In this document: positions 49,486-56,569 of the stretch, one piece after another
Numbering within the stretch: position 1 is the stretch's first letter
How the letters are laid out: every line of letters begins with the position of its first letter
Assembly: GCF_947489365.1 (NCBI RefSeq)
Contig: NZ_CANLDB010000001.1
Coordinates: 62,001-126,000, forward strand
Direction of reading: 5' to 3'
Length of the DNA stretch: 64,000 nt
DNA from: an uncultured Nocardioides sp.
Lineage (GTDB): Bacteria; Actinomycetota; Actinomycetes; Propionibacteriales; Nocardioidaceae
Made by a program: the position numbers and the translations under genes
The notes under the pieces: model-generated
What the model saw: the letters and a program-made list of their open reading frames with translations, nothing else
The model's database searches: none
Told to the model about the DNA's origin: nothing

Positions 49486-50589
49486 TCAGGCCTCCCACCC
49501 CGCGTCCCAGCCCGGGACGTCACCGGCGGGCCGCTCGCCGTCCCCGACGTACACCGCCGAGGGCCGGATCAGGCGTCCGGTGCGCTTCTGCTCGAGGATG
49601 TGCGCCGACCAGCCGGCCGTGCGCGCGCAGGTGAACATCGAGGTGAACATGGGCGCAGGGACCTCGGCGAAGTCGAGGACGATCGCCGCCCAGAACTCGA
49701 CGTTCGTCTCCAGGACCCGGTCCGGACGCCGCTCCCGCAGCTCCGCCAGGGCGGCCTTCTCGAGCGCCTCGGCGACCTCGTAGCGCGGGGCGTCGAGCTC
49801 GCGCGCCGTACGACGGAGCACCCGGGCGCGGGGGTCCTCGGCGCGGTAGACGCGGTGGCCGAAGCCCATGAGCCGCTCGCCGCGGTCGAGGAGGTCCTTG
49901 ACGTAGGCCTCCGCGTCGCCGGACTTCTCGACGTCGCCGATCATCCCGAGCACGCGGGACGGCGCCCCTCCGTGCAGCGGGCCGGACATCGCCCCGATCG
50001 CCCCGGAGAACGCGGCGCCGACGTCCGCGCCGGTCGAGGTGATGACGCGGGCGGTGAAGGTGGAGGCGTTCATGCCGTGCTCGGCGGCCGACGACCAGTA
50101 GGCGTCGATCGCCTTGACGTGGTCGGGGTTCGCCTCGCCCTTCCAGCGGATGAGGAACTTCTCGGCGAGCGTGCCGCCCTCGTCGACCTCCGCCTGCGGG
50201 ACGACGGGCTGGTTCAGCCCGCGCGCCGACTGCGCGGCGTACGACAGGACCATGACGGCGACCCGCGACAGGTCCTCGCGGGCCTGCTCGTCGCTGATGT
50301 CGTAGGTCTGGCGGAACCCGAACGCGGGCGCGAGCATCGCGATCGCGGCCTGCACGTCCACGCGGACGTCGCCGGTGTGGACCGGGATGTTGTAGGCCTC
50401 GGCGGGAGGCAGGCCCGGGTCGTAGCTGCCGTCGATCAGCAGCCCCCAGACCTTCTCGAAGGGGACGCGCCCGACGAGCTCCTCGATGTCGACACCGCGG
50501 TAGCGCAGCGCGCCGCCCTCGCGGTCCGGCTCGGCGATGTCGGTCTCGAACGCGACCACGCCCTCGAGCCCGTGGTGGACCTCGGTCAT
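49486..50589 (-). CDS. citA: Citrate synthase 2 (CitA type)
   Basis: 367 aa from ATG 50589 with GGGAG 6-10 bases upstream; the track start at 50646 is in the leader. Conserved citrate synthase segments: ALRYRGVDIEELV, SSAAEHGMNASTFTARVI (catalytic His), GPLHGGAPSRV, MGFGHRVYRAEDPRARV (catalytic His) and the C-terminal AHILEQKRTGRLIRPSAVYVG. It condenses oxaloacetate with acetyl-CoA (relatives may use propionyl-CoA). An 8-bp hairpin (50603-50624) lies in its 5' leader. Divergent from pdxH. Confidence 0.92.
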   Translation of the reverse strand: MTEVHHGLEGVVAFETDIAEPDREGGALRYRGVDIEELVGRVPFEKVWGLLIDGSYDPGLPPAEAYNIPVHTGDVRVDVQAAIAMLAPAFGFRQTYDISDEQAREDLSRVAVMVLSYAAQSARGLNQPVVPQAEVDEGGTLAEKFLIRWKGEANPDHVKAIDAYWSSAAEHGMNASTFTARVITSTGADVGAAFSGAIGAMSGPLHGGAPSRVLGMIGDVEKSGDAEAYVKDLLDRGERLMGFGHRVYRAEDPRARVLRRTARELDAPRYEVAEALEKAALAELRERRPDRVLETNVEFWAAIVLDFAEVPAPMFTSMFTCARTAGWSAHILEQKRTGRLIRPSAVYVGDGERPAGDVPGWDAGWEA

Positions 50590-50602
50590 CTGCACTCCCT
50601 CC

Positions 50603-50624
50603 GACCCGGCCCCAGTGCCGGGTC
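50603..50624 (-). promoter_or_regulatory. 5' leader hairpin of citrate synthase
   Basis: Perfect stem GACCCGGC/GCCGGGTC with a 6-nt loop, ending 14 bases before the start codon and just outside the ribosome-binding site. It could modulate translation. No known riboswitch is recognised. Confidence 0.4.
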
Positions 50625-50696
50625 TGCCGTGCGCAGCCTGCCTCACCGGAGGCTCTCGCGCGAGGGATCGCCGAACGTGGCGGTAGGTTCGGCCGG

Positions 50697-51362
50697 GTGA
50701 CCCAGCCCCACCTCGGTGACCTGGCCGCCATGCGCGAGGAGTACGCCGCGAGCGGGCTCGACGAGTCCGACCTCGCCGGCGACCCCTTCGCGATGTTCGA
50801 CCGCTGGTTCGCCGAGGCCCGCGACGCCGGGCTCCACGAGCCCAACGCGATGGTGGTCGCCACCGTCTCGGCCGAGGGCCGCCCGTCCGCCCGGACGGTG
50901 CTGCTCAAGGGCGCCGACGACCTGGGCTTCCGCTTCTACACCAACAGCGAGTCCCGCAAGGGTTCCGACCTCGCCGCCGTCCCGGCCTGCTCGCTGCTCT
51001 TCCCGTGGCACCCGCTGGAGCGGCAGGTGCGCGTGGACGGCGTCGCCGAGCCGTTGGGCCGCGACGAGGTGGCGGCGTACTTCGCATCCCGCCCGCGGGG
51101 CTCCCGGCTGGGGGCGTGGGCCTCCGACCAGTCCCGGCCCGTCGCCTCCCGGGCGGAGCTGGAGGAGGCGTGGGCCGCGGCCGAGGAGCGGTTCGAGGGC
51201 TCCGACGACGTTCCCGTCCCGCCGCAGTGGGGCGGCTACCTCGTCCGCCCCTGGCGCTTCGAGTTCTGGCAGGGCCGCCGCAACCGCCTCCACGACCGCC
51301 TCGTCTACGAGCGCGACCACGTCGGCTCCACCAGCTGGACCGTCACCCGGCTGGCCCCGTAG
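50697..51362 (+). CDS. pdxH: Pyridoxine/pyridoxamine 5'-phosphate oxidase
   Basis: 221 aa. The family signatures NAMVVATVSAEGRPSARTVLLKG (FMN binding), FYTNSESRKGSDLAAVPACSLLFPWHPLERQVRVDG, YFASRPRGSRLGAWASDQS and the C-terminal WRFEFWQGRRNRLHDRLVY are complete. It makes pyridoxal 5'-phosphate, the cofactor of the aminotransferases in this window. TAGGTT lies 7 bases before GTG 50697. Divergent from citrate synthase. Confidence 0.95.
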   Translation: MTQPHLGDLAAMREEYAASGLDESDLAGDPFAMFDRWFAEARDAGLHEPNAMVVATVSAEGRPSARTVLLKGADDLGFRFYTNSESRKGSDLAAVPACSLLFPWHPLERQVRVDGVAEPLGRDEVAAYFASRPRGSRLGAWASDQSRPVASRAELEEAWAAAEERFEGSDDVPVPPQWGGYLVRPWRFEFWQGRRNRLHDRLVYERDHVGSTSWTVTRLAP

Positions 51363-51413
51363 AGCTCCCGGGCTGCGCAGACGTGCCGACTCGGCGTCCG
51401 CGGGAAAACTCCC

Positions 51414-51442
51414 TTGTGGACGTCGGGGCGCCGACCTACCGT
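51414..51442 (+). promoter_or_regulatory. Promoter of the 12-codon leader/structured RNA locus
   Basis: TTGTGG (51414-51419), 17-base spacer, TACCGT (51437-51442). This closely matches the rpoB P2 candidate (TTGTGG-17-TACTGT). It predicts a start near 51449, just ahead of the strong Shine-Dalgarno. Confidence 0.6.
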
Positions 51443-51474
51443 GGAGGGACACGAGGAAGGAGGTGGTCCGACAG

Positions 51475-51513
51475 ATGAGTTCTGACAGGACACGTGAGGT
51501 GGCTGCTCGCTAG
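51475..51513 (+). CDS. 12-residue leader-type peptide MSSDRTREVAAR
   Basis: ATG 51475 to TAG 51511, 8 bases after the AAGGAGGTGG Shine-Dalgarno. The peptide is charged (three Arg, one Asp, one Glu) without runs of one amino acid, so classical amino-acid attenuation is not obvious. A hairpin overlaps the last codons and stop, so ribosome release at the TAG would directly affect folding downstream. Whether it is translated is unproven. Confidence 0.5.
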   Translation: MSSDRTREVAAR

Positions 51514-51607
51514 CAGCTCCACCCAGGAGCGGATCGTGCGCGTGGGACCACCCACCGCGACCCGCCGCCAGCGGTGTGGCAGCAGCTGGCACTACCGGGC
51601 AGTCACC

Positions 51608-51679
51608 CGGCCCGCAGGCGCTCCGGCCCGTCCGACCGGAGTCCCTCGTCACCGACGAGGGGACCACGCCTGCGGGCCG
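51608..51679. terminator. Three-way-junction structure between pdxH/small RNA and the GH13 gene
   Basis: Outer stem 13 bp (CGGCCCGCAGGCG 51608-51620 with CGCCTGCGGGCCG 51667-51679). Inside it are helix CTCCGG/CCGGAG (51621-51641) and helix CCCTCGTC/GACGAGGG (51643-51661) with loop ACC. It ends 24 bp from the convergent GH13 stop and could terminate transcription from both sides as well as being the 3' end of the small RNA. Confidence 0.65.
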
Positions 51680-51702
51680 TTCCCGTCTCCGGGGACGACG
51701 CC

Positions 51703-53298
51703 TCAGCCCGTGCGCACCCAGGTGGCGGTGTCCGGGGAACCCGGGGTGGGGCCCGAGCAGACGACGACCTCGCCGGCCGGCGGCTCGACGGCCGAGTCGC
51801 CGCAGTTGAGGTGGCAGACCAGGTCGCCGCGGCGCAGCGTCAGCACGTCGTCGTGCGTCTCGACCGAGACCTCCCGCGGCACACCCGGCAGCACCTCGCG
51901 CCGTGCCGCCAGGGCCCGGCGGTAGAACGCGAGCGTCGAGTCCTCGTCGGCCTGCTGAGCGGCGACGGACAGCCCGGCCCACTCCTCCGGCTGCGGCAGC
52001 CACGGCTGGCTGCCCGGCGCAACGGGACCGAAGCCGTACGGCGGCTCGTCGCCCTCCCAGGGGATCGGCACGCGGCAGCCGTCCCGGCCGACCTCGCCGG
52101 TGCGGAACCACGACGGGTCGGTGCGGTCCTCGGGGGCGACGTCGACCTCGGGCAGGCCGAGCTCCTCGCCCTGGTAGAGGTACGCCGACCCGGGCAGCGC
52201 CAGCATCGTCAGCGTCGCGGCCCGCGCCCGGGCGAGACCCCGCTCCGGGGTCGCGCCGGCGGCGTACCGGGTCGCGTGGCGGACGACGTCGTGGTTCGAC
52301 AGCACCCACGTCGCGGAGGCGTCGACCCGGCCGACGGCCTCGAGGGTGTCGGTGACGACGTCCGCGAAAGACGACGCCGACCACGGCGCGAGCAGCCAGG
52401 CGAAGTTGAAGGCCTGCTGGAACTCGTCGGCCCGCACGTAGCGCGACATCGACTCGGCGTCCGGTGTCCACGCCTCGGCGACCATCATCCGGTCCCCGCC
52501 GTACGCGGCGAGGACCTCGTGCCACCGGCGGTAGACGTCGTGGACGCCGGGCTGGTCCCACATCGGCTCGTCCGCGCGGTCGCGGGCGACCATCGAGTCG
52601 TCGCGACCCGGCGCGGGCAGGTCGGGGTCGTCGTGGTCCGGCAGCCCCGCGGCCTTGATCAGCCCGTGGGCGACGTCGACCCGGAAGCCGTCGACGCCGC
52701 GGTCGAGCCAGAACCGGAGGACGTCGACGAACATGTCGCCGACCTCGGGGTGCTGCCAGTCGAGGTCGGGCTGGGTGGAGTCGAAGAGGTGCAGGTACCA
52801 CTCGGGCTGCTCCGAGCCGTCGTCCACGCGCGACCAGGCGGCGCCGCCGAAGACCGAGCGCCAGTTGTTCGGCGGCTCCGGGCTCCACGGCCGGAAGTGG
52901 TAGCGGGCGCGCTCCGGCGAGCCCGGCCCGGCGGCCACCGCGGCCCGGAACCACGCGTGCTCCGACGAGGTGTGGTTCGGGACCAGGTCGACGATCACCC
53001 TCAGCCCGAGGCCGTGCGCGGCCTCGACGAGCCGCTCGGCGTCACCGAGGTCGCCGAACAGCGGGTCGACGTCGCGGTAGTCGGCGACGTCGTACCCGTG
53101 GTCGTGCTGCGGTGAGCGGTAGAACGGGGTCAGCCACACCGCGTCGACGCCCAGGTCGGCGAGGTGGGGCAGGCGGGCCGTGATGCCCGGCAGGTCGCCC
53201 ACCCCGTCGCCGTCGGCGTCCGCGAAGCTGCGGACGTAGACCTGGTACACGGTGGCGTCGCGCCACCAGGGAGCCTGCTTGGAACGATCCAAAGACAT
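51703..53298 (-). CDS. GH13 alpha-glucosidase/alpha-amylase-family hydrolase
   Basis: 531 aa with the GH13 regions in order: VDAVWLTPFYRSPQHDHGYDVADYRDVDP, VIVDLVPNHTSSEH, DGFRVDVAHGL (nucleophile Asp), VAEAW (acid/base Glu) and VLSNHDVVRHATRY (third Asp). A short C-terminal beta domain follows. It is similar to oligo-1,6-glucosidase/alpha-glucosidases that hydrolyse alpha-glucosides in the cytoplasm, with no signal peptide. ATG 53298 is preceded 7 bases away by GAGACT. No sugar transporter is adjacent. Confidence 0.9.
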   Translation of the reverse strand: MSLDRSKQAPWWRDATVYQVYVRSFADADGDGVGDLPGITARLPHLADLGVDAVWLTPFYRSPQHDHGYDVADYRDVDPLFGDLGDAERLVEAAHGLGLRVIVDLVPNHTSSEHAWFRAAVAAGPGSPERARYHFRPWSPEPPNNWRSVFGGAAWSRVDDGSEQPEWYLHLFDSTQPDLDWQHPEVGDMFVDVLRFWLDRGVDGFRVDVAHGLIKAAGLPDHDDPDLPAPGRDDSMVARDRADEPMWDQPGVHDVYRRWHEVLAAYGGDRMMVAEAWTPDAESMSRYVRADEFQQAFNFAWLLAPWSASSFADVVTDTLEAVGRVDASATWVLSNHDVVRHATRYAAGATPERGLARARAATLTMLALPGSAYLYQGEELGLPEVDVAPEDRTDPSWFRTGEVGRDGCRVPIPWEGDEPPYGFGPVAPGSQPWLPQPEEWAGLSVAAQQADEDSTLAFYRRALAARREVLPGVPREVSVETHDDVLTLRRGDLVCHLNCGDSAVEPPAGEVVVCSGPTPGSPDTATWVRTG

Positions 53299-53435
53299 GC
53301 TGTCGAGTCTCTCACGGTGAGCCGTGCCGTACGTCGGGGTGCGCGGGGTCGGCGCCGGCCGCCTCTGGGTCGTCCGGCGGCTGAGCCACAGGGCGATGGC
53401 GTCGCACGAACGGACGGACCGGACCGGACCGGCCC

Positions 53436-54155
53436 TCAGGTGGTCCGGGCCCAGCCGAACTGCTCGGCGTCAACAGTGATCCAGGTGTGCTCGGCGGTGC
53501 CGACCAGCGTGCCGGCGTCGTCGTACAGGCTGGCGGCGGTGCGGATCTTGCGGCCGTCCTCGCCGCGGCCCTCGCCCACGACGACGTGCTCGACGCCCGG
53601 GCGCGGCAGCGCGACCAGTGAGGCGGTCATCCGGCCGAGGACCATGGCGCGCTCGCCGATGCCCACGGCCCAGGCGCTGATGCAGTCCAGCGCCGACCAG
53701 GTCGAGGCGACGTCCGAGGTCGTCGCGTCCGCGGGGGTCCAGGTGGCGGCGACGCGTGCCCCGCCGACCGGGCCGGGGAAGATCCGCAGGCCGTCGCCCG
53801 GCGCGCGCTCGGTGCCGCAGCCGAAGCAGGTGGCGAAGCCGTGGTGCGTCAGTCCCGGGTACGACGCCTCGGCGGCGCGGGCCACGTCGGCGGGAACGCC
53901 CGCGGCCGGGCTCGGGGAGGTGTCGGCCGGCGTCGCCGACGCGACCAGCGCGCCGTCGTGGTGCAGCGAGGTGACGCCGTCCTCGGTGGCGAGGTCCAGT
54001 GGCGTGTCGAGGGGCGGCGGCCGCCGCAGGGTCACCGTCACCGGCGTCGTGTGGTCGGTGGCGGGCACGCTCGTGGCGAGCGCTCCGGCCACCCAGCCGC
54101 CGTTGCCGGAGGCGGGTGGGCCGCAGAAGCGGGCGGGCACGGTGAGGGTCGTCAC
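53436..54155 (-). CDS. Hotdog-fold thioesterase-like protein
   Basis: 239 aa. N-terminal RFCGPPASGNGGWVAG (a family-typical glycine-rich start) and a central Cys-rich HHGFATCFGCGTER, then a second half with strands WTPADATTSDVASTWSALDCISAW. This matches a thioesterase-like/hotdog family of unknown acyl substrate common in actinobacteria. GTG start; -10-like CAGACT 7 bases upstream. It may be transcribed alone. Confidence 0.7.
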   Translation of the reverse strand: MTTLTVPARFCGPPASGNGGWVAGALATSVPATDHTTPVTVTLRRPPPLDTPLDLATEDGVTSLHHDGALVASATPADTSPSPAAGVPADVARAAEASYPGLTHHGFATCFGCGTERAPGDGLRIFPGPVGGARVAATWTPADATTSDVASTWSALDCISAWAVGIGERAMVLGRMTASLVALPRPGVEHVVVGEGRGEDGRKIRTAASLYDDAGTLVGTAEHTWITVDAEQFGWARTT

Positions 54156-54200
54156 CGGCCGCAGTCTGCCCGCTCCCGCGGCCGTCGCCGCACGACCCCG

Positions 54201-54617
54201 TCACCAGCTGACGGCGACGTCCAGGACCCAGGTGATGCCGAAGCGGTCGACGAGCATCCCGTACGCCGGGCTCCACTGCGATGGCCCGAACGCCTCGACG
54301 ACCTCGGCGCCGTCGGCGAGTGCCTCCCAGATCGCGGTGACCTCCTCGACGGTCTCGCCGCGCAGGGAGACGAACACGTCGCGGACGCCGCGCTCGAGCG
54401 GCTTGCTGGCGGGGGCGTCGTACGCCATGACGGTGAAGCCGTTCGGGGCGACGACCTGGCCGAAGACCACGTCCTCGGCCTCCTCGGGACGCTCGACCCG
54501 GTCGGCCTGCGCGTTGGTGACGACGTGGGCCTCCCCGCCGACGGCGGCGGCGTAGAAGGTGAGGGCCTCGCGGGCCTGGCCACGGAAGTTGAGGTGGGGG
54601 ACGACGGCGACGGACAT
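54201..54617 (-). CDS. VOC/PhnB-like protein
   Basis: 138 aa glyoxalase-fold protein (MSVAVVPHLNFRGQAREALTFYAAAVGGE..., ending FGITWVLDVAVSW). It resembles PhnB/3-demethylubiquinone methyltransferase-like proteins with a beta-alpha-beta-beta-beta repeat. Their biochemical roles vary. GGAGCACC serves as the ribosome-binding site. It follows the TetR gene by 105 bp on the same strand, a likely target of that regulator. Confidence 0.8.
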   Translation of the reverse strand: MSVAVVPHLNFRGQAREALTFYAAAVGGEAHVVTNAQADRVERPEEAEDVVFGQVVAPNGFTVMAYDAPASKPLERGVRDVFVSLRGETVEEVTAIWEALADGAEVVEAFGPSQWSPAYGMLVDRFGITWVLDVAVSW

Positions 54618-54722
54618 GGCGGTGCTCCTTCGGTGAGGGGTGGGCCGGCCGCGGGCGCGACCGGCCGACCGGGCGTCGGACGACGACCGGTGGTCAGGGG
54701 TGAGGGGTGCTGTGGCGGGCCG

Positions 54723-55328
54723 CTACGGGCCCGGCGGCGCGACACGCAGCGCGGGCAGCACCACCACGTCGACGAGGTGCATGAGCTCGTCGACGTCGAT
54801 CGGACGCCGCTCGACGGCGAGCCGGAACGCGGTCATCGACGGGGTGACACGGGCGACGGTCGCGACGTCGACGTCCGCCGGCACCTCGCCGCGGGTCACG
54901 GCGCGCTCCATGAGGAGGCGCTGGGAGTCCACGAACGGACCGATGATCGCGGCGCTGGCCGCCTCGGCGAGCTCGGAGGACTGGGACAGCAGCGAGGTGA
55001 GACCCCGCATGACGCCCAGGGAACGGGCGTCCTCCTCGGGGGTCTGGGGCCGGAACAGCGCCGCGAGGTCGCCGCGCAGGGTGCCGGTGTCCGGCAGGTG
55101 GTCCAGGGTCGGTTCGTCGCCGCCCATCCGGCCGACGGCGGCGACCACGAGGTCGGCCTTCGACGGCCAGCGCCGGTAGATCGTGGCCTTGCCCGCGCCG
55201 GCCCGCCGGGCGACCTCGGCGGTGGTCAGGTCGTCATACCCGACCTGGGCGAGCAGGTCGAGCGTCGCGTCGAGGATGGCCTCGTCGCGGGAGGCGTCGC
55301 GGGGGCGGCCGCCGGTGCTCGTGCTCAT
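54723..55328 (-). CDS. TetR-family regulator
   Basis: 201 aa from ATG 55328; the track start at 55364 would place coding sequence in the operator. The helix-turn-helix is near the N-terminus (ILDATLDLLAQVGYDDLTTAEVARRAGAGKATIYRRWPSKADLV), followed by a TetR_C ligand domain. A 30-bp near-perfect palindrome at 55347-55376, centred just upstream of the start, is the probable autoregulatory operator. It may control the VOC gene downstream. Confidence 0.9.
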   Translation of the reverse strand: MSTSTGGRPRDASRDEAILDATLDLLAQVGYDDLTTAEVARRAGAGKATIYRRWPSKADLVVAAVGRMGGDEPTLDHLPDTGTLRGDLAALFRPQTPEEDARSLGVMRGLTSLLSQSSELAEAASAAIIGPFVDSQRLLMERAVTRGEVPADVDVATVARVTPSMTAFRLAVERRPIDVDELMHLVDVVVLPALRVAPPGP

Positions 55329-55346
55329 GACAGAAACGATACCTGC

Positions 55347-55376
55347 CGGTTCCGATACTGACAAGTACCGGAACCG
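55347..55376 (-). promoter_or_regulatory. 30-bp palindromic operator for the TetR gene
   Basis: CGGTTCCG-A-TACT-GACA-AGTA-C-CGGAACCG: outer 8-bp and inner 4-bp arms are perfect inverted repeats, with only one non-matching pair between them around the central 4 bases. It lies 19 bp upstream of the TetR start codon and directly after the next gene's stop. Confidence 0.7.
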
Positions 55377-55377
55377 A

Positions 55378-55944
55378 TCAGTTTTGAAATGGGCTCGGGA
55401 CGGCTTTCCCGCGGCCCGCGAAGGCCGGACCGGCGAGGAACCAGATGGCCGTGACGAGGCCGAGCAGCAGCATCGTCGACCAGTACGGGTGGGTCGAGGC
55501 CTCGTCGAGCGTGGTCGGAACCGGCTCGCCGCCGGCGGCGACCATGGCCAGGAGCGCGCCGCAGGCCAGGACGCTCGCGACGACGACGCGGGACCACTCG
55601 ACCCACAGCGCGCGGACGGCGGCGGGGGAGCCCTTCGAAGGTGAGGAGGGGGCGGGTCCGTCGGCGAAGCGGTGGGCGAAGCGGACGTCGGCCCAGCGCA
55701 CGACGCTGTGCCCGAACGCGACCGTGAACCCCAGGTAGACCGCGGCGAGGGCGTGGGCCCGGGTCGGCTCCGCCCCGCGGGCGACGTCGACGCCCACGAC
55801 GAGCAGCAGAACGACGTCCACCAGCGGGACGCAGACGAGCAGGACCGAGCTGGGGCGCCGGAGCCGAAGGACGTAGCGCGCCGTCAACCCGCCGAGCAGG
55901 AAGACCCAGAAGGCGACCTCGGCCGCCACGATCGCCGCGATCAC
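55378..55944 (-). CDS. Integral membrane protein of unknown function
   Basis: 188 aa with about five hydrophobic segments (IAAIVAAEVAFWVFLLGGLTARYVL; VLLVCVPLVDVVLLLVVGVDV; VVVASVLACGALLAMVAAG; MLLLGLVTAIWFLAGPAF). No motif is recognised. ATG 55944 overlaps the preceding TetR stop (ATGA), so it is co-translated with that repressor, a common arrangement of a membrane protein and its regulator. Confidence 0.75.
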   Translation of the reverse strand: MIAAIVAAEVAFWVFLLGGLTARYVLRLRRPSSVLLVCVPLVDVVLLLVVGVDVARGAEPTRAHALAAVYLGFTVAFGHSVVRWADVRFAHRFADGPAPSSPSKGSPAAVRALWVEWSRVVVASVLACGALLAMVAAGGEPVPTTLDEASTHPYWSTMLLLGLVTAIWFLAGPAFAGRGKAVPSPFQN

Positions 55945-56540
55945 GAGGTCGGTCCCAGGTCGAGCAGGACCCGGCGCAGCTGGGCGCGGGCGCGGTCGGG
56001 GTCCGTGAGGCCTGGCGCGACGAGCAGCCGGAGGAAGAGTCCGTCGACCAGGGCCCCGAGGTCCTCGGCGGCGGCCTCCACGTCGAGGCCCTCGCGGGTC
56101 CGGCCCGCCGCGCGCAGGCCCTCGACGACGGAGCGGCAGAAGGACTGGACCCCGTCGAAGCTCGCCGCCGCGACCGGCTGCAGCTCCTCGTCGACGCTGG
56201 CGCGGGTGACGAACTGCAGGTGGGCGAGGAACTCCTCACGGGTGCGGTCGGTCAGGGGGAGGAGCTCACCCAGGCCCGCGAGGGCCGCCTCGAGCGGATC
56301 CTCGTGGCTGGCGCAGGCGACCCGCACCCGCTGGGTGACGGAGCGGACCAGATCCTCCATCGCGAACCGGTGGAGGTCGGCCTGCGTGGCGAAGAAGTGC
56401 CGCACCGAGCCCGTCGACAGCTGCGCCTCGGCGGCCACGTTCCGCACCGAGGCGGCCTCGAAGCCGTCGCGCCGCACGACGCTCCAGACGGCCTCGGCGA
56501 GCAGTCGTCGTCGCTCGTCCCCGTCGATCGTCCTGACCAC
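55941..56540 (-). CDS. TetR-family regulator, autoregulatory
   Basis: 199 aa from GTG 56540. Helix-turn-helix: LLAEAVWSVVRRDGFEAASVRNVAAEAQLSTGSVRHFFATQADLHRFA. The C-terminal domain is of the TetR_C type with a dimerisation helix (FLAHLQFVTRASVDEEL). TAGTTT is exactly 6 bases before the start (leaderless). The palindrome GACTGT-G-ACAGTC (56557-56569) abuts this -10, placing the protein's probable operator on its own promoter. Coupled to the membrane protein gene. Confidence 0.9.
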   Translation of the reverse strand: MVRTIDGDERRRLLAEAVWSVVRRDGFEAASVRNVAAEAQLSTGSVRHFFATQADLHRFAMEDLVRSVTQRVRVACASHEDPLEAALAGLGELLPLTDRTREEFLAHLQFVTRASVDEELQPVAAASFDGVQSFCRSVVEGLRAAGRTREGLDVEAAAEDLGALVDGLFLRLLVAPGLTDPDRARAQLRRVLLDLGPTS

Positions 56541-56556
56541 GGATCCAAACTAGCAC

Positions 56557-56569
56557 GACTGTGACAGTC
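56557..56569 (-). promoter_or_regulatory. Palindromic operator GACTGTGACAGTC
   Basis: A 13-bp perfect palindrome between the -35 and -10 positions of the TetR gene at 56540 and just upstream of the photolyase stop. It matches the expected footprint position for autorepression. Confidence 0.55.

Larger units (their letters stand above)
51449..51685 (+). ncRNA. Candidate structured small transcript with 12-codon ORF
   Basis: A predicted ~235-nt transcript with, in order: AAGGAGGTGGTCC (51457-51469), able to pair with about 13 nt of the 16S 3' end; ORF MSSDRTREVAAR; a perfect 6-bp hairpin GCTGCT/AGCAGC (51502-51517) spanning the ORF stop; a GCCAGC/GCTGGC stem (51567-51590) whose 3' side repeats AGCAGC; and a three-way junction ending the locus. 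Nothing on the same strand follows for over 6 kb, so it does not appear to be the leader of a structural gene. It may belong to an RNA motif I do not recognise. Confidence 0.55.
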
